64,000 nt of DNA from the NCBI RefSeq assembly GCF_001654865.1, contig NZ_LXEO01000070.1:1-64000 (forward strand), written 5' to 3'. This DNA comes from Buttiauxella noackiae ATCC 51607 (GTDB lineage Bacteria; Pseudomonadota; Gammaproteobacteria; Enterobacterales; Enterobacteriaceae). Below are positions 15,277-24,646 of the stretch, piece after piece. The first letter of the stretch is position 1. Each line of letters starts with the position of its first letter. Below the pieces are notes generated by a model that was not told the origin of the DNA, ran no database searches, and saw only the letters and a list, made by a program, of their open reading frames with translations. The position numbers and the translations under genes were made by a program.

Positions 15277-15948
15277 TTAGTTGAAGCGTGACATGACCAG
15301 ATTCAGGTTGTTTTCGTCCGCGATACGACGCGCATGGTGTTCAACGAAACCGGGAACACTATTTTCATAACGATAGTTTCGATTACGCATGGCTGATAAT
15401 CGCTCAAACAATGCTGGAGCATGTTTATGTTCAACTATGACAAACGGAATATCGGGCTTTCCAGTGTAAATGGTTAAACGCCTACCTTGAAGCTCTGCAG
15501 ATGTGAAGCTGTTCATATCGAACCCCATCACTAAGTAATCTTTGGGGACGAATAAAGTTCTCATACTTGTATTTGTGTGAGCTATGACCAACAAAATACC
15601 ATTTTTAATATCAATGCCTGCATAATGCGAGCCGGTAATGGTTTTACATTCATCACATTTTAGCGGTTCAAAAAAACCAACCTTTTTGAAGTGGTTCAAA
15701 AAAAGGTTTCGCTGTTTTCTCTGTTTGATACAAATGATTAATATCGATAAAAGTATCGCAGTTAAAGCTGTGCAAGATATTAACAGGTAGTTGTAATCAC
15801 CTGTGGACGAGTTTACATAGTGAAAATATGAAGCCCAGCAGTAAAATATCAAAACGGGTATACCACAAAACACACCCATCATGATGGTTGTGAATAGAAG
15901 TTTAAATGACAAGGTCGGTCTGTAAGGGTCGAGGTTTTTTACAATCAT
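15277..15948 (-). CDS. membrane protein in the excA (entry exclusion) position
   Basis: The 223-aa protein has two N-terminal transmembrane segments (about residues 16-38, 'LLFTTIMMGVFCGIPVLIFY', and 55-73, 'LLISCTALTAILLSILIIC') and a C-terminal soluble domain with a CDEC pair at about 98-101. It lies exactly between traY and trbA, where IncI1 plasmids carry excA. ExcA is an inner-membrane entry-exclusion protein that recognises TraY of an incoming donor. The gene is markedly AT-rich against its neighbours, as is the adjoining 3' half of traY, suggesting the two were acquired together. AAGGAGAAT precedes the ATG. Function is inferred from position and topology; I could not align it to ExcA. 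Confidence 0.65.
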   Translation of the reverse strand: MIVKNLDPYRPTLSFKLLFTTIMMGVFCGIPVLIFYCWASYFHYVNSSTGDYNYLLISCTALTAILLSILIICIKQRKQRNLFLNHFKKVGFFEPLKCDECKTITGSHYAGIDIKNGILLVIAHTNTSMRTLFVPKDYLVMGFDMNSFTSAELQGRRLTIYTGKPDIPFVIVEHKHAPALFERLSAMRNRNYRYENSVPGFVEHHARRIADENNLNLVMSRFN

Positions 15949-16013
15949 AATATTCTCCTTTTATTTTCTTCTATTTTATATTATGTGGAAGGTAAAACAA
16001 ATATAAAATTTAT

Positions 16014-18158
16014 TTATTTGAACCCGTTATCAGACCCACCACTATTTTTATCCTCTATTTTCTTGAACCCAGGTGTTGATCCCATTTTTCCACCGAATCC
16101 TGCGAACATATTTCGTGTCGACTCAACGGCACCTTTCATTATCTGTGCAGCTTCTCTCCCACCCAACCATGCAATTACATAGTCCGGCATATAAACTTGC
16201 AAACTGAAAGCTGAAGATACCAGCATGGTACACATCCTTGCATAGATCATGAGGATCCCAATCATACTTGCCAGACCTGTAACCGACTCGGCTTGCACGT
16301 TAGCCATGGCTGGCACAATCAGAAAATTCAAGAGTGTACCTATCGCAACCACTACCAGACTGGCAAAGAAAAAGCCGAATACCATAAGTCCTGGTCGAAT
16401 AGCTGCATCGATGAGGAAGATGTATCCGTATGTCGCCCTGCTACCTTTGTCAGATTCTGTTCCGATATGTGTCCATGCCCATAACGTACCAGCTGTCGTT
16501 CCAATTAACACTGTAGCGAGCCAAGACGTACAAGCTGTTATCCAATATATAAATGGAATAAATGGTAAGAAAATAGATAGTGAGAAACCAACACTTACCA
16601 AGATAAATAAAATGAAGTAAATAACTGGAGCAATAGCTGATAGAACGCCATCTGCAACATTTCCCGCTCCAGATAGTCCGTTTATTATTACTGCGAGTCC
16701 ATTACCTCCCGTTGCCACGCTGACTGCAACCTTTGCCGCTGTATAAGCCGCAAGCGTAGCCTCAGCTGCTCCTAATGTATAGTCCCCTATGGATTTCATA
16801 CTTAGCAAGGGGTTTGACTGGTTGTTAAAGTCACCACTGCCACTCTTGCTGAGGATATTTATAATTCCATATGTTCCTTGTTGAGTTAAAGGCATTAACT
16901 CTAATAACGCTGAGTTAGCAGACGGTGTGTCGCTCGAAGAGTCTTTTAGTCTATGGTTGACTGAACCTAATGGTGTTGTATAAGTCGAGTTCTGTCGTTG
17001 GGTGGCAATAACCTGACTTATTTCTTTGTTCAAGCCGGTCACTCCTATTTCCCCAAGGTTAGTTGCGCTTGAGACAATTGGTACTTTTCTGGCTATGCTA
17101 CTAACTTTATTATTTGCTGTGGCAAATGACTGATACCATGCGCCCAAAACTATCCAGCCATTCTTTTTAATATAGTCATTCATTTCACTGCGAATTTTAT
17201 TTTCATCATTAATACCTGATATCGCCCGGTTAATGGTGTTTTCATATTCCTGTGCTGCCTGGTAAACGATTTTCTCGGAGTCGGGCAGCTTAGAGCCGTT
17301 ACCTTCCTGGTAGCTCCGGTACGCGCTGACATAGTTTTGTGCCGCAGCTGACAGTGTGGCGTTCATGGTTCTGAAGGCATTTAACTGGGCAGCTTCCACC
17401 GGGGCTGTTGTCGCCGTGGTCTTAAAACCATACCAGGTTGTGTCATCTGAAGACTCGGGGATACGCACTGTGCCACACAGTGCGCTGCCGTTCGTGACAC
17501 GAATTTCACGCCCGTTACCGGAGGTTTGCGTCCCCATTGGCGGGGTGCTGCTGCTGCCGTACTGGTGCATTTCTGCCTGTTCTGTATTGGTTGCAGCCTG
17601 GCAGAGGTACATGCCAAAGATCCCCCGGGATGCGTCCACCGTCTGACCTGCGACGGGTTGAACGATCATCGACTGACCGGCCATGATTGAGTCTGCTGCG
17701 CTGTCCACCAGGAGGTTTGCACTCCCCACGCCCATGATACTGGCCGTCCACAGAAACACCAGATTGGAAATGGACCAGCCCGACGGGGTAGGGATGAGGG
17801 ACATAAAGCCGACAAGGGATGACACGGGCGCCATGACGGTGTTGCCATCACCGAATACGCGACCACGGTTACCTGACAGTACGGTTGCGCGCAGGGCGAT
17901 GGCCACAAACCAGACAAAGGCCATGCCGGAGACGATGCCGTTAAACACGCCATACAGCACGCCAATAAAACTGGCCGTGGTGGGCTGAAGCGGGTTGTTT
18001 ACCACATCACCAAAAACCATCACCATCATCTGTCGGGAGAGGTCTGTGGAACGGGTGGCGGCCGAGTTGATGGAGTCAAAACCAATATTGTCGGCCAGTG
18101 CAGGCCATGACAACGCCGCCAGTGCAATGACCGGCAGCAGTCTCAGAAGCAGTTTCAT
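16014..18158 (-). CDS. traY: TraY, DotA-like polytopic inner-membrane protein
   Basis: The 714-aa protein has a signal sequence (MKLLLRLLPVIALAALSWPA), hydrophobic segments near residues 50-70 and 115-150, a long hydrophilic middle, and a cluster of segments in the C-terminal 250 residues. This is the plan of IncI1 TraY (745 aa) and DotA. TraY is part of the channel and is the target of entry exclusion by ExcA. The start at 18158 is chosen for its signal peptide and AGGAAAC site; a longer frame to 18317 overlaps traX. The first quarter of the gene is GC-rich like the block; from about residue 300 on (below about 17270) it is AT-rich. Confidence 0.88.
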   Translation of the reverse strand: MKLLLRLLPVIALAALSWPALADNIGFDSINSAATRSTDLSRQMMVMVFGDVVNNPLQPTTASFIGVLYGVFNGIVSGMAFVWFVAIALRATVLSGNRGRVFGDGNTVMAPVSSLVGFMSLIPTPSGWSISNLVFLWTASIMGVGSANLLVDSAADSIMAGQSMIVQPVAGQTVDASRGIFGMYLCQAATNTEQAEMHQYGSSSTPPMGTQTSGNGREIRVTNGSALCGTVRIPESSDDTTWYGFKTTATTAPVEAAQLNAFRTMNATLSAAAQNYVSAYRSYQEGNGSKLPDSEKIVYQAAQEYENTINRAISGINDENKIRSEMNDYIKKNGWIVLGAWYQSFATANNKVSSIARKVPIVSSATNLGEIGVTGLNKEISQVIATQRQNSTYTTPLGSVNHRLKDSSSDTPSANSALLELMPLTQQGTYGIINILSKSGSGDFNNQSNPLLSMKSIGDYTLGAAEATLAAYTAAKVAVSVATGGNGLAVIINGLSGAGNVADGVLSAIAPVIYFILFILVSVGFSLSIFLPFIPFIYWITACTSWLATVLIGTTAGTLWAWTHIGTESDKGSRATYGYIFLIDAAIRPGLMVFGFFFASLVVVAIGTLLNFLIVPAMANVQAESVTGLASMIGILMIYARMCTMLVSSAFSLQVYMPDYVIAWLGGREAAQIMKGAVESTRNMFAGFGGKMGSTPGFKKIEDKNSGGSDNGFK

Positions 18159-18217
18159 AGGGTGTTTCCTGACGTCAGATCCCCGGCAGACCGGGGCAGG
18201 GAAAAAGGAGTGGAGAA

Positions 18218-18724
18218 TTACCAGCTCAGGATGGATGTCAGCCAGCGACCGGTTGCGCGCCATTCCTGGAAGGTGCCGAGATTGCCGGTCTGTAACTGCC
18301 ACAGGCGCAGCTGGCATTTGAGGGCACCACTAAAGAGCAGGGCGCAGAAACCGGTCAGCGCAAACAACATGCTGCCCGCCCGCCACAGGATCAGGCTGTC
18401 CAGTGTGGTCGCGTTGACCAGCACGGCAAACAGTAACGCCAGGGTGAATATGGCTACCGGGATAAACAGCAGTAACCACAGGCGTTTTCCGAGCCTGAAA
18501 CGTGCTGTCAGTTCCTCCCGGGTACGACCGCTTGCGCTCACCGCTTCATCAAATGTCAGCGCCAGATCCTTCTCTTCACGATACCGACGGCGGAGGTCTT
18601 TGACCTGTGCCATTTTTTTCGTTCCAGCATAGTTAAGGGTTCGCAGGACCCAACGGACTTCAGGTAAAGGCAGAAGGAGACTGGCTGCCCGCCAGGAGTA
18701 TTTTTTTGCCGTTCCTGGTTTCAT
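18218..18724 (-). CDS. traX: TraX-like inner-membrane protein
   Basis: The 168-aa protein has a basic amphipathic N-terminal half with 'DLRRRYREEKDLALTFDEAV' and two transmembrane helices, 'LWLLLFIPVAIFTLALLFAV' (about 85-105) and 'SMLFALTGFCALLFSGAL' (about 116-134). Its position between traW and traY matches IncI1 traX, a counterpart of the IcmV-type small membrane proteins. The ATG overlaps the traW stop by four bases. The identification rests on order, size and topology. Confidence 0.75.
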   Translation of the reverse strand: MKPGTAKKYSWRAASLLLPLPEVRWVLRTLNYAGTKKMAQVKDLRRRYREEKDLALTFDEAVSASGRTREELTARFRLGKRLWLLLFIPVAIFTLALLFAVLVNATTLDSLILWRAGSMLFALTGFCALLFSGALKCQLRLWQLQTGNLGTFQEWRATGRWLTSILSW

Positions 18725-19917
18725 TCGCGTGCCGCTCCTGTTGATACCTGTTGTAGTTTCTGTGCCATGCGCGGTTCGTAATAATTTGCGCCGGCAATAC
18801 TCAGTTGCTGGCCCGCCAGAATGGCGTTCTCCTGCAATTGCTGGCGAATACTGAGGAGCAGGGCATTCTGCAGACTCTGAATGCGGATGGATTCCCGTGC
18901 CAGGTTGTCGCCGTCCATTTCCTGCAGGTCCGTCAGATAATCGGTATTGGCATAACGTCGGTTGACTTCAAAGGCTTCAAATTCACGCTGGGACATCATT
19001 CCTGACCGTCTGGCTTCGGGTGAGGCATTTTCATCGAACCAGGCTTTACTGGAGGGGGACTGCAGGGCTTCTTCCAGCACGTCCTTTGTCGCTTCGCTGG
19101 GCTGACTGCCGGCAATCATGGCCAGTTGAGGTTGTTCGGCCGCACTCTGGATGGCTTCATGCTGCGTCGCCATGCCCAGATACTGTCGACCGGCATCGGT
19201 TTTGATTTCACCCTTTTTAAGAGTGCGCCCCACACTTTTACGTACCGAGTTTTTCATGTACATCATGGCGGCATCGGTCTGTTCTGGCGTAAACGTCAGT
19301 TCAGGTGCCTTGTCCTCTTTACCCGCCCCAGCCAGTACGGAGCGAAGTTGTTTGTCGCCCCCCGGCAGTTCGGATTCGCGTTTGCATATCTCTCCCCAGG
19401 CCTGAACATCCGACGCTGTGCAGTACTGGCTGTGAACATTGGCGGTGGCAAACAGGTCCTGTTCCGGTGCCGCTGCCTTGTTTTCCAGCACCTTTTTCAC
19501 GGCCGTATTACTCACGGCTTTGCCGCTGGACAATTTTCCCTGTTTAGACCCGGACTGACGGTTTATCTGTGCGGCCTGACCGGAGCCCGACTCACTGCAG
19601 ATAGAGGCCGGTACGGTGTAACTGCGGCGGGCGGTTTCCAGATTTTGCGCCTGCTGCGCATAGGTGGCGAACTGCTGCATATTCTCGTTCGACTGCTGGA
19701 TCATGGCAGCAATCTTGTCGTTCCCGGAACTGACCGCCCCGCCCAGTTCTCGGGTGGTGGTCAGTATTCCGGACAGGGTGCCGTTCGCGGTGCTCAGCTG
19801 CGGCACGACCTGGGTAGTGATAGGGATACTGCTGTTGACGTTGACCGTGTAGGCCAGAGCCTGGACGGCAGGCAGCATCAGGCTGCCCACACAGGCCGCA
19901 AGTAACATTTTTCGCAT
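18721..19917 (-). CDS. traW: TraW, IcmX-like periplasmic protein
   Basis: The 398-aa protein begins with a signal peptide (MRKMLLAACVGSLMLPAVQA, cleavage near residue 22) and a mature domain 'YTVNVNSSIPITTQ', followed by a coiled-coil-like helical region 'AMIQQSNENMQQFATYAQQA' and several Cys residues that TrbB could oxidise. Position after traU matches IncI1 traW (IcmX-like), required for transfer. The start at 19917 is preferred to one at 19956, as it gives the signal peptide and does not overlap traU. It is coupled to traX through an ATGA overlap. Confidence 0.83.
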   Translation of the reverse strand: MRKMLLAACVGSLMLPAVQALAYTVNVNSSIPITTQVVPQLSTANGTLSGILTTTRELGGAVSSGNDKIAAMIQQSNENMQQFATYAQQAQNLETARRSYTVPASICSESGSGQAAQINRQSGSKQGKLSSGKAVSNTAVKKVLENKAAAPEQDLFATANVHSQYCTASDVQAWGEICKRESELPGGDKQLRSVLAGAGKEDKAPELTFTPEQTDAAMMYMKNSVRKSVGRTLKKGEIKTDAGRQYLGMATQHEAIQSAAEQPQLAMIAGSQPSEATKDVLEEALQSPSSKAWFDENASPEARRSGMMSQREFEAFEVNRRYANTDYLTDLQEMDGDNLARESIRIQSLQNALLLSIRQQLQENAILAGQQLSIAGANYYEPRMAQKLQQVSTGAARE

Positions 19918-19930
19918 AGGAATACCTGTA

Positions 19931-22900
19931 TCAGATGTGGAGGCCACGCGAGGCAATCAGCTCGGTGGCCAGTCTGTTAATGATGTTGGTGTGGTCGGAT
20001 TCACGGGCTTCTTTCTTGCGCAGCGCAATCAGCCGTGCGGCACTGCCTGACGGGAAGTGTTCGGCAAGAATGGCTCTCGCTGTGCGCCCGTCGAGTAGGT
20101 CATACAGCAGGTCACGCAGGGCGGCATCTTCCGGTGTTGAGTTCAGTGCCCAGAGTTCTTTTGGGCCGAGGGTGTTTTTCAGTATCTGTACCATCCTGCC
20201 CGTCTTCAGGCGGAAGCACGCCAGAAATGCGGTCCCGCTTCCGTCAGGTGCGGCACCACTTCCCATTCTGCGGAAGGCTTCAGCGGTATGACGGGGGACA
20301 CCGAAATGCTCCGTCAACAACGGCAGGTCTTCATGAGATACCTGCATTAGGTACAGGGAGTTGGCCGATTTCAGAATGGACGCCGGGAAGTGGTTCAGAT
20401 ACTGCGAGCTCAGCACGGTACGGATAAAGAATTTCCTGTTCTCCAGGTCCTGCGTCTCCAGTTTTTCCATGATGAACGGAATGTCTTTAACATTGTGCAG
20501 CTCGTCATAGATTTTGGTTTTCACCTCCTGTGCCAGCTGGGTGAGCCGGTCATGATGAAATTCACGGTAGGCCGGTGCGAGCAGATCCATGAGTTCGTTA
20601 CGGTACTGCGGCAGCTCAAAATGCCCGGCGGCAATCTGACCGGCAAACAGGTACATCAGCCCGGTGCGCAACTGACCGGCGCGGGTTTTGCCTCCCACCA
20701 CGTTATTCAGGTCAATTGCAATCACGCGGGTATTCGGATTGAGCTCAAAAGCGGTGCGACCGGCGAGCATTTTGTAGGAGCGCAACGCATCGGACAGGCA
20801 GCGACCAATATAGGAGATGAGCGACTCATCGCTGCCCTTGCGGGTGATACTGCCGTACTCGGTGCGGATATCCTGGCTGTTTAGCTGTGCCTGCAGGTCA
20901 CTGAGCTCCGGCATCGCCTGGTAGTGTGCGCGGGTGGCCGCCTGAATTTCGCCGCGAGTAAACAGCAGGTCACGGACTTCATACCAGGACGCCATCGCCC
21001 ACCATGACGCATCAAACTCGCTGTTGAGGCCGGTCTTCTCCAGTGCCTCATCCACCCCCGGCTCCACCGACGGGGCATAGCGTATCGGGGTCACCTCGGC
21101 ATTATTTTTAAAGGCGATATCGATAACCTTGCTCAGAATTTGCCGGCAGTCCTGGGCATTGGGCGGCATCCCCGTTTCCGGATCGATACACAGTGTTTCG
21201 CAGATATTGAGCTGGTATTCCTTCTCCGGAGTCAGCGGATAACGGGCACCGAGCTGGACATCAAACGGGTTCTTACAGAACTCACGGCTGTTCTCCAGGA
21301 CCACGCCCACCACTTCGTCCTGGCGTTCAGGGGACAGGGCGTCACGGATAAGCCGGATAAGCCCCTGCGCAGAAAACCCCTTGTCCACATACGACAGGTA
21401 GGGCAACTGGTTCTGGCCAGAAAACAAAATAGCCTCACTCAGTGCACCCAGCATCACGGACTTCCCGGTTCCGGGCTCGCCGGCGACCACTTCGGTGAAT
21501 TTGGTTTGCAGACTGCTGGCCAGTCGGACCGGAATGGGTTTGCCGTCGGTGCTGCTGAACACAATGCTCGCATCATCGTCCCACGGCGTGGCCGGACGCT
21601 GCAGCGGCAGCAGGGCCAGTGCGGCGGACAGCGGCGGAAAGAGCAGGGACGGAATGCTGAGCGCATTCGAGCCGGCCAGTGTGGCCACCCAGGCACGCAG
21701 CGGATCCCCGAACGTGCTGGTCACCTCACATACCCCCCAGGACTCCAGCCCTTTTTTGAGCAGGGTGCGGTTACGCTTCACCTCTTCCGTGGTTCGCCCC
21801 CATGTACTGGCGCTGATGGCCATGGCACAGACCGGATCGCTCTGGTGTGTGCCTTCCAGCCACTGTACTGATTCATACACTCTGCGTAGCGGCGGGGCGA
21901 GAGCTGCCAGGCTCAGGACCATGCGCTTGCCGCCGAGGACATCCAGACCGCCCGGCATGATGTCCATACGGACCCGCCAGGGCAGTTTCGGACTGATTTT
22001 GGCAAACAGCTGGCTGAAAGTTTCCGGTTTCTGTGGTCCGAGGGATAACGCCAGGGTGGCGTGCCAGTATCCGTCGAGGTGCATCAGGTTGCCGGCAGGC
22101 TCCGGTTCACTGTTAAACAGCTGGTAGTTCAGGTGCGAGGCCAGCAGACAGGAGTGATCCTCTCCTTTGGGCAGGCCGTGTGGCCAGCGGACATCCCCGG
22201 GCAGGAACGGACGCCAGTCGGGTGAGGTACTTTCACGTTCAACCTGCTGGCGCAGATGGCCACCAAACTCATGCGCTGTCATCAGGCGGATGCGGGTGCT
22301 GAAATCCCCGCGCGCCAGCTGGTTTTCCAGCGTGGTGATAAAGGCATCATGACGAATTTTGAGTCCTTCGAGTGCCTGGAACTCCGGGTTCTGGCCAAAA
22401 CGTGCGCCCGGAGCCTTATTGAGCAGGGCCTCGCGGCGTTTCTCTTCATCACGAATTTCAGTGGTGCTCAGGGCGTTTTTGGCAGTGTAAACAACCAGAA
22501 ACGCACGCTCACGGGCGACAAAAGGTGCCAGCTTCTCGATGCGCTCATCCAGAATATCGGCCAGATCGAGGCCCATACGCTTCAGGCCCCGGTACTGGTG
22601 TGCCAGCAGACGGCGCAGCTCTTCGCGTCCCTTTTCCGGATCGCGCTCAAAGATGAAGCTGGTTTTGTGGCCCACCTCCTGAAACTCGCTGCTCAGGACG
22701 GTGTGCAGGCGTGCAATGTAGGCGGAAAACAGCGCCGGATCACGGCGTTCTTCCTCGGTCACGGCTTCCTGCTCGTTAAACTGGCAGTAAGTCCCCTCTA
22801 TTTCAAACACGCTGGCGTAATGGCCATCGTGAGTGACGAAAATATACGGGGAGGCTATGTCCGGTCGGCGTTTGCGGTCATCGTCTGTCAGGCCGATGGT

Positions 22901-23008
22901 GGTGCGTAAATCACAGTAGCGGGCGAAGTCCTGGCCCAGTGCGTAACGTGACGCCCAGGCAATGGCACTCTCCACCCCTTCCAGGGCGGTGATTAATGGG
23001 TTTTTCAT
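19931..23008 (-). CDS. traU: TraU, VirB4/DotO-type secretion ATPase
   Basis: At 1025 aa this is the largest channel ATPase of the block. The N-terminal half is typical of VirB4-like proteins of MPF-I systems. Walker A is GEPGTGKS at about residues 508-516 and the C-terminal half carries 'VIAIDLNNVVGG' as Walker B candidate, with 'VLSSQYLNHFP' in a motif near residue 870. IncI1 TraU (1014 aa) and Legionella DotO/IcmB have this length and plan. It should energise assembly or substrate transfer at the inner membrane. The reading frame is intact; the gap to traT is 13 bp. Confidence 0.92.
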   Translation of the reverse strand: MKNPLITALEGVESAIAWASRYALGQDFARYCDLRTTIGLTDDDRKRRPDIASPYIFVTHDGHYASVFEIEGTYCQFNEQEAVTEEERRDPALFSAYIARLHTVLSSEFQEVGHKTSFIFERDPEKGREELRRLLAHQYRGLKRMGLDLADILDERIEKLAPFVARERAFLVVYTAKNALSTTEIRDEEKRREALLNKAPGARFGQNPEFQALEGLKIRHDAFITTLENQLARGDFSTRIRLMTAHEFGGHLRQQVERESTSPDWRPFLPGDVRWPHGLPKGEDHSCLLASHLNYQLFNSEPEPAGNLMHLDGYWHATLALSLGPQKPETFSQLFAKISPKLPWRVRMDIMPGGLDVLGGKRMVLSLAALAPPLRRVYESVQWLEGTHQSDPVCAMAISASTWGRTTEEVKRNRTLLKKGLESWGVCEVTSTFGDPLRAWVATLAGSNALSIPSLLFPPLSAALALLPLQRPATPWDDDASIVFSSTDGKPIPVRLASSLQTKFTEVVAGEPGTGKSVMLGALSEAILFSGQNQLPYLSYVDKGFSAQGLIRLIRDALSPERQDEVVGVVLENSREFCKNPFDVQLGARYPLTPEKEYQLNICETLCIDPETGMPPNAQDCRQILSKVIDIAFKNNAEVTPIRYAPSVEPGVDEALEKTGLNSEFDASWWAMASWYEVRDLLFTRGEIQAATRAHYQAMPELSDLQAQLNSQDIRTEYGSITRKGSDESLISYIGRCLSDALRSYKMLAGRTAFELNPNTRVIAIDLNNVVGGKTRAGQLRTGLMYLFAGQIAAGHFELPQYRNELMDLLAPAYREFHHDRLTQLAQEVKTKIYDELHNVKDIPFIMEKLETQDLENRKFFIRTVLSSQYLNHFPASILKSANSLYLMQVSHEDLPLLTEHFGVPRHTAEAFRRMGSGAAPDGSGTAFLACFRLKTGRMVQILKNTLGPKELWALNSTPEDAALRDLLYDLLDGRTARAILAEHFPSGSAARLIALRKKEARESDHTNIINRLATELIASRGLHI

Positions 23009-23021
23009 GGCGTAGTTCTCG

Positions 23022-23969
23022 TCAGTTCTGGCTGTGGTACTTCTTCAGACGGTCAGACCAGGTTTCCGGGGAAGGTCCCGTGAGTGCCGGATGGTTCAGC
23101 AGCGTGGGATTCACGATCAGCACCATGTGGCGCAGACGTTGCTGGAGATCTTCACGAATAAGCAGACTGGCCTGCATCAGTGCCTGACCAAATTCCCCGG
23201 GGTGACTGGTTCCCCAGAAGGCTTCCGTTTCTTTGCGATGGCCGGTAAGCCAGTTCAGGATTTGCGTGGCACCTTCTTTCTGGCGTGCATTTCCCTGTGT
23301 ACGGGCAAGGATGACCGCCCGCAGCAGCAGGCTGACATCAGCGGCCGCAAGCTCGGGCAGGTATACCATCACGCCATCATTCGCCCCCAGCGTGTTCAAC
23401 CGGTGGCTGAAATGACAGACCGGGCAACTCACCCCCAGATTTTCATCGGCATGGTTTTCCGGATTGTCATCGCGAAAAATTAACGCGTTCGCATCATGCA
23501 CACACCCGCAGGCATCACAGCGGCCCGCCGTCAGTTCGCGGGCTCGCTGGCACAACGCCGGTGGATGGGCCTCGCTTTCATGCCCCCAGACCTGCTGTTC
23601 GGTGCTGAAGGTCTGGTATCGGTGCGGGACGGTCAGTCGAACCATTTCCGTGCTGTTTTGTCGCCAGCGGCGCAGGGATTTTTGCAGTGTTACCCGGACC
23701 GCTTCCCTGACATCCGACGGCGGCAACGTCAGGCGTTCGAGATGGTCACACAGGCTGTCGACGGGGATGAGATACACGTCGCAGTCATAGCCATTTTCGT
23801 GGGCCACCTTCCCGCAGTGATAAAACAGTGATTCCAGTGGCGCCAGCAGTGCGGCACAGGCGGCATTCTGAGGTTCGTCCCAGCTCAGTAGCGGGTCATC
23901 GAAGTCTTCCGTGCAGGGGGCCAGTGTGAGGGGCCAGCGCAGCAGAATGTGACGTAAGAATACGCTCAT
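23022..23969 (-). CDS. traT: TraT (IncI), DotN/IcmJ-like zinc protein
   Basis: The 315-aa cytoplasmic protein carries two CxxC pairs, CDAC and CPVC, about 40 residues apart ('RCDACGCVHDANALIF' and 'GVSCPVCHFSHRLNTLG'), a zinc-binding plan found in IcmJ/DotN. IcmJ is part of the coupling-protein complex in Legionella. The remaining sequence is rich in Leu and Arg with no membrane segment. Position between the traS-position gene and traU matches IncI1 traT, which is unrelated to the F surface-exclusion TraT. Its ATG overlaps the stop of the preceding small gene. Confidence 0.8.
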   Translation of the reverse strand: MSVFLRHILLRWPLTLAPCTEDFDDPLLSWDEPQNAACAALLAPLESLFYHCGKVAHENGYDCDVYLIPVDSLCDHLERLTLPPSDVREAVRVTLQKSLRRWRQNSTEMVRLTVPHRYQTFSTEQQVWGHESEAHPPALCQRARELTAGRCDACGCVHDANALIFRDDNPENHADENLGVSCPVCHFSHRLNTLGANDGVMVYLPELAAADVSLLLRAVILARTQGNARQKEGATQILNWLTGHRKETEAFWGTSHPGEFGQALMQASLLIREDLQQRLRHMVLIVNPTLLNHPALTGPSPETWSDRLKKYHSQN

Positions 23970-24169
23970 TACTTATCCTGCCCCGGTGTAAAGACACCGA
24001 TTTCCGCCACGACGCGCCCCTGCTCCTCGAGCGGAACCTTGAAGCCCATTCCGATATGGTCAGCGACCGCGCGCAGTACCTGGTTTGTGACATCCGTTTC
24101 CCGACGCGAGCCCTTTTCGGCCGCGAAGATCAGGTCATGTTTTTCTGAATGGTAAATGACAATTTCCAT
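23969..24169 (-). CDS. small cytoplasmic protein in the traS position (66 aa)
   Basis: A 66-aa protein starting MEIVIYHSEKHDLIFAAEKG has alternating beta-like and helical stretches, 'VTNQVLRAVADHIGMGFKVP' and 'VVAEIGVFTPGQDK'. No signal or membrane segment is present. GGGAG lies 5 nt before the ATG; a GTG six bases upstream is less well placed. In IncI1 the gene at this position is traS, but sequence similarity is uncertain, so I leave the symbol blank. It is translationally coupled to traT. Confidence 0.65.
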   Translation of the reverse strand: MEIVIYHSEKHDLIFAAEKGSRRETDVTNQVLRAVADHIGMGFKVPLEEQGRVVAEIGVFTPGQDK

Positions 24170-24202
24170 GGGCACTCCCGGAATAATGAGGAATAACCGG
24201 CG

Positions 24203-24222
24203 GCAAAGCCGCCGGGACTGCA
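24203..24222 (-). other. hairpin between traR and the traS-position gene
   Basis: On the minus strand CCGGCGGC and GCCGCCGG form an 8-bp GC-rich stem around TTTG. No T-run follows. In an operon it is more likely an mRNA-stability or translation-separating structure than a full terminator. Confidence 0.4.
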
Positions 24223-24229
24223 GGGGATA

Positions 24230-24622
24230 TCAGAGGTCAACCGGGTTGAGTTGCAGGGTGGACTGACCTTTTTTAATGAACTGGTCGATGGCGATCAGGA
24301 TGCAGCCGGCACCCAGTGGTGTGAGGATCCAGCCCCAGGTGATTTGTGGGTTTTTCTTTTTGGCCACCCACAATACGATGCCGATAATCACCAGGCCGAC
24401 CCCGCCAAATTTGGCAAATTTCAGCAGGCTGTTGGTCGAGCTTTCGGCACCGTCCGCGACGTTATCGAGCATCCCGAAAATACCGTCATCAGCATGAGCC
24501 GGTAAGGTAACCGAGCCGAGCATCGCGGTGAGCGCCAGCGTGATGCGGGTATGCAGGGTGCTCATGGCCAGCCAGACACGAACCCACAGACGAACAGAAA
24601 CGGACAGAATGAAATTACGCAT
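24230..24622 (-). CDS. traR: TraR, DotP/IcmD-like small membrane protein
   Basis: The 130-aa protein has a hydrophobic N-terminal export region ending near 'LTAMLGSVTLPAHA' and two further transmembrane segments, 'VGLVIIGIVLWVAKKK' and 'ILTPLGAGCILIAIDQFI'. This plan, with a cleaved signal and two helices, resembles VirB2/TrbC pilin-like proteins and Legionella IcmD/DotP. Position between traQ and traT matches IncI1 traR. The N-terminus is long; a start at the later Met (MSTLHTRITLALTA) is also possible. Confidence 0.78.
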   Translation of the reverse strand: MRNFILSVSVRLWVRVWLAMSTLHTRITLALTAMLGSVTLPAHADDGIFGMLDNVADGAESSTNSLLKFAKFGGVGLVIIGIVLWVAKKKNPQITWGWILTPLGAGCILIAIDQFIKKGQSTLQLNPVDL

Positions 24623-24646
24623 TTTTACTACTCCATTGTTTAAAGG

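Noticed and set aside
23022-23969. F-type TraT surface-exclusion lipoprotein
   Set aside because: No lipoprotein signal; the CxxC pairs and position identify the unrelated IncI TraT/IcmJ protein.
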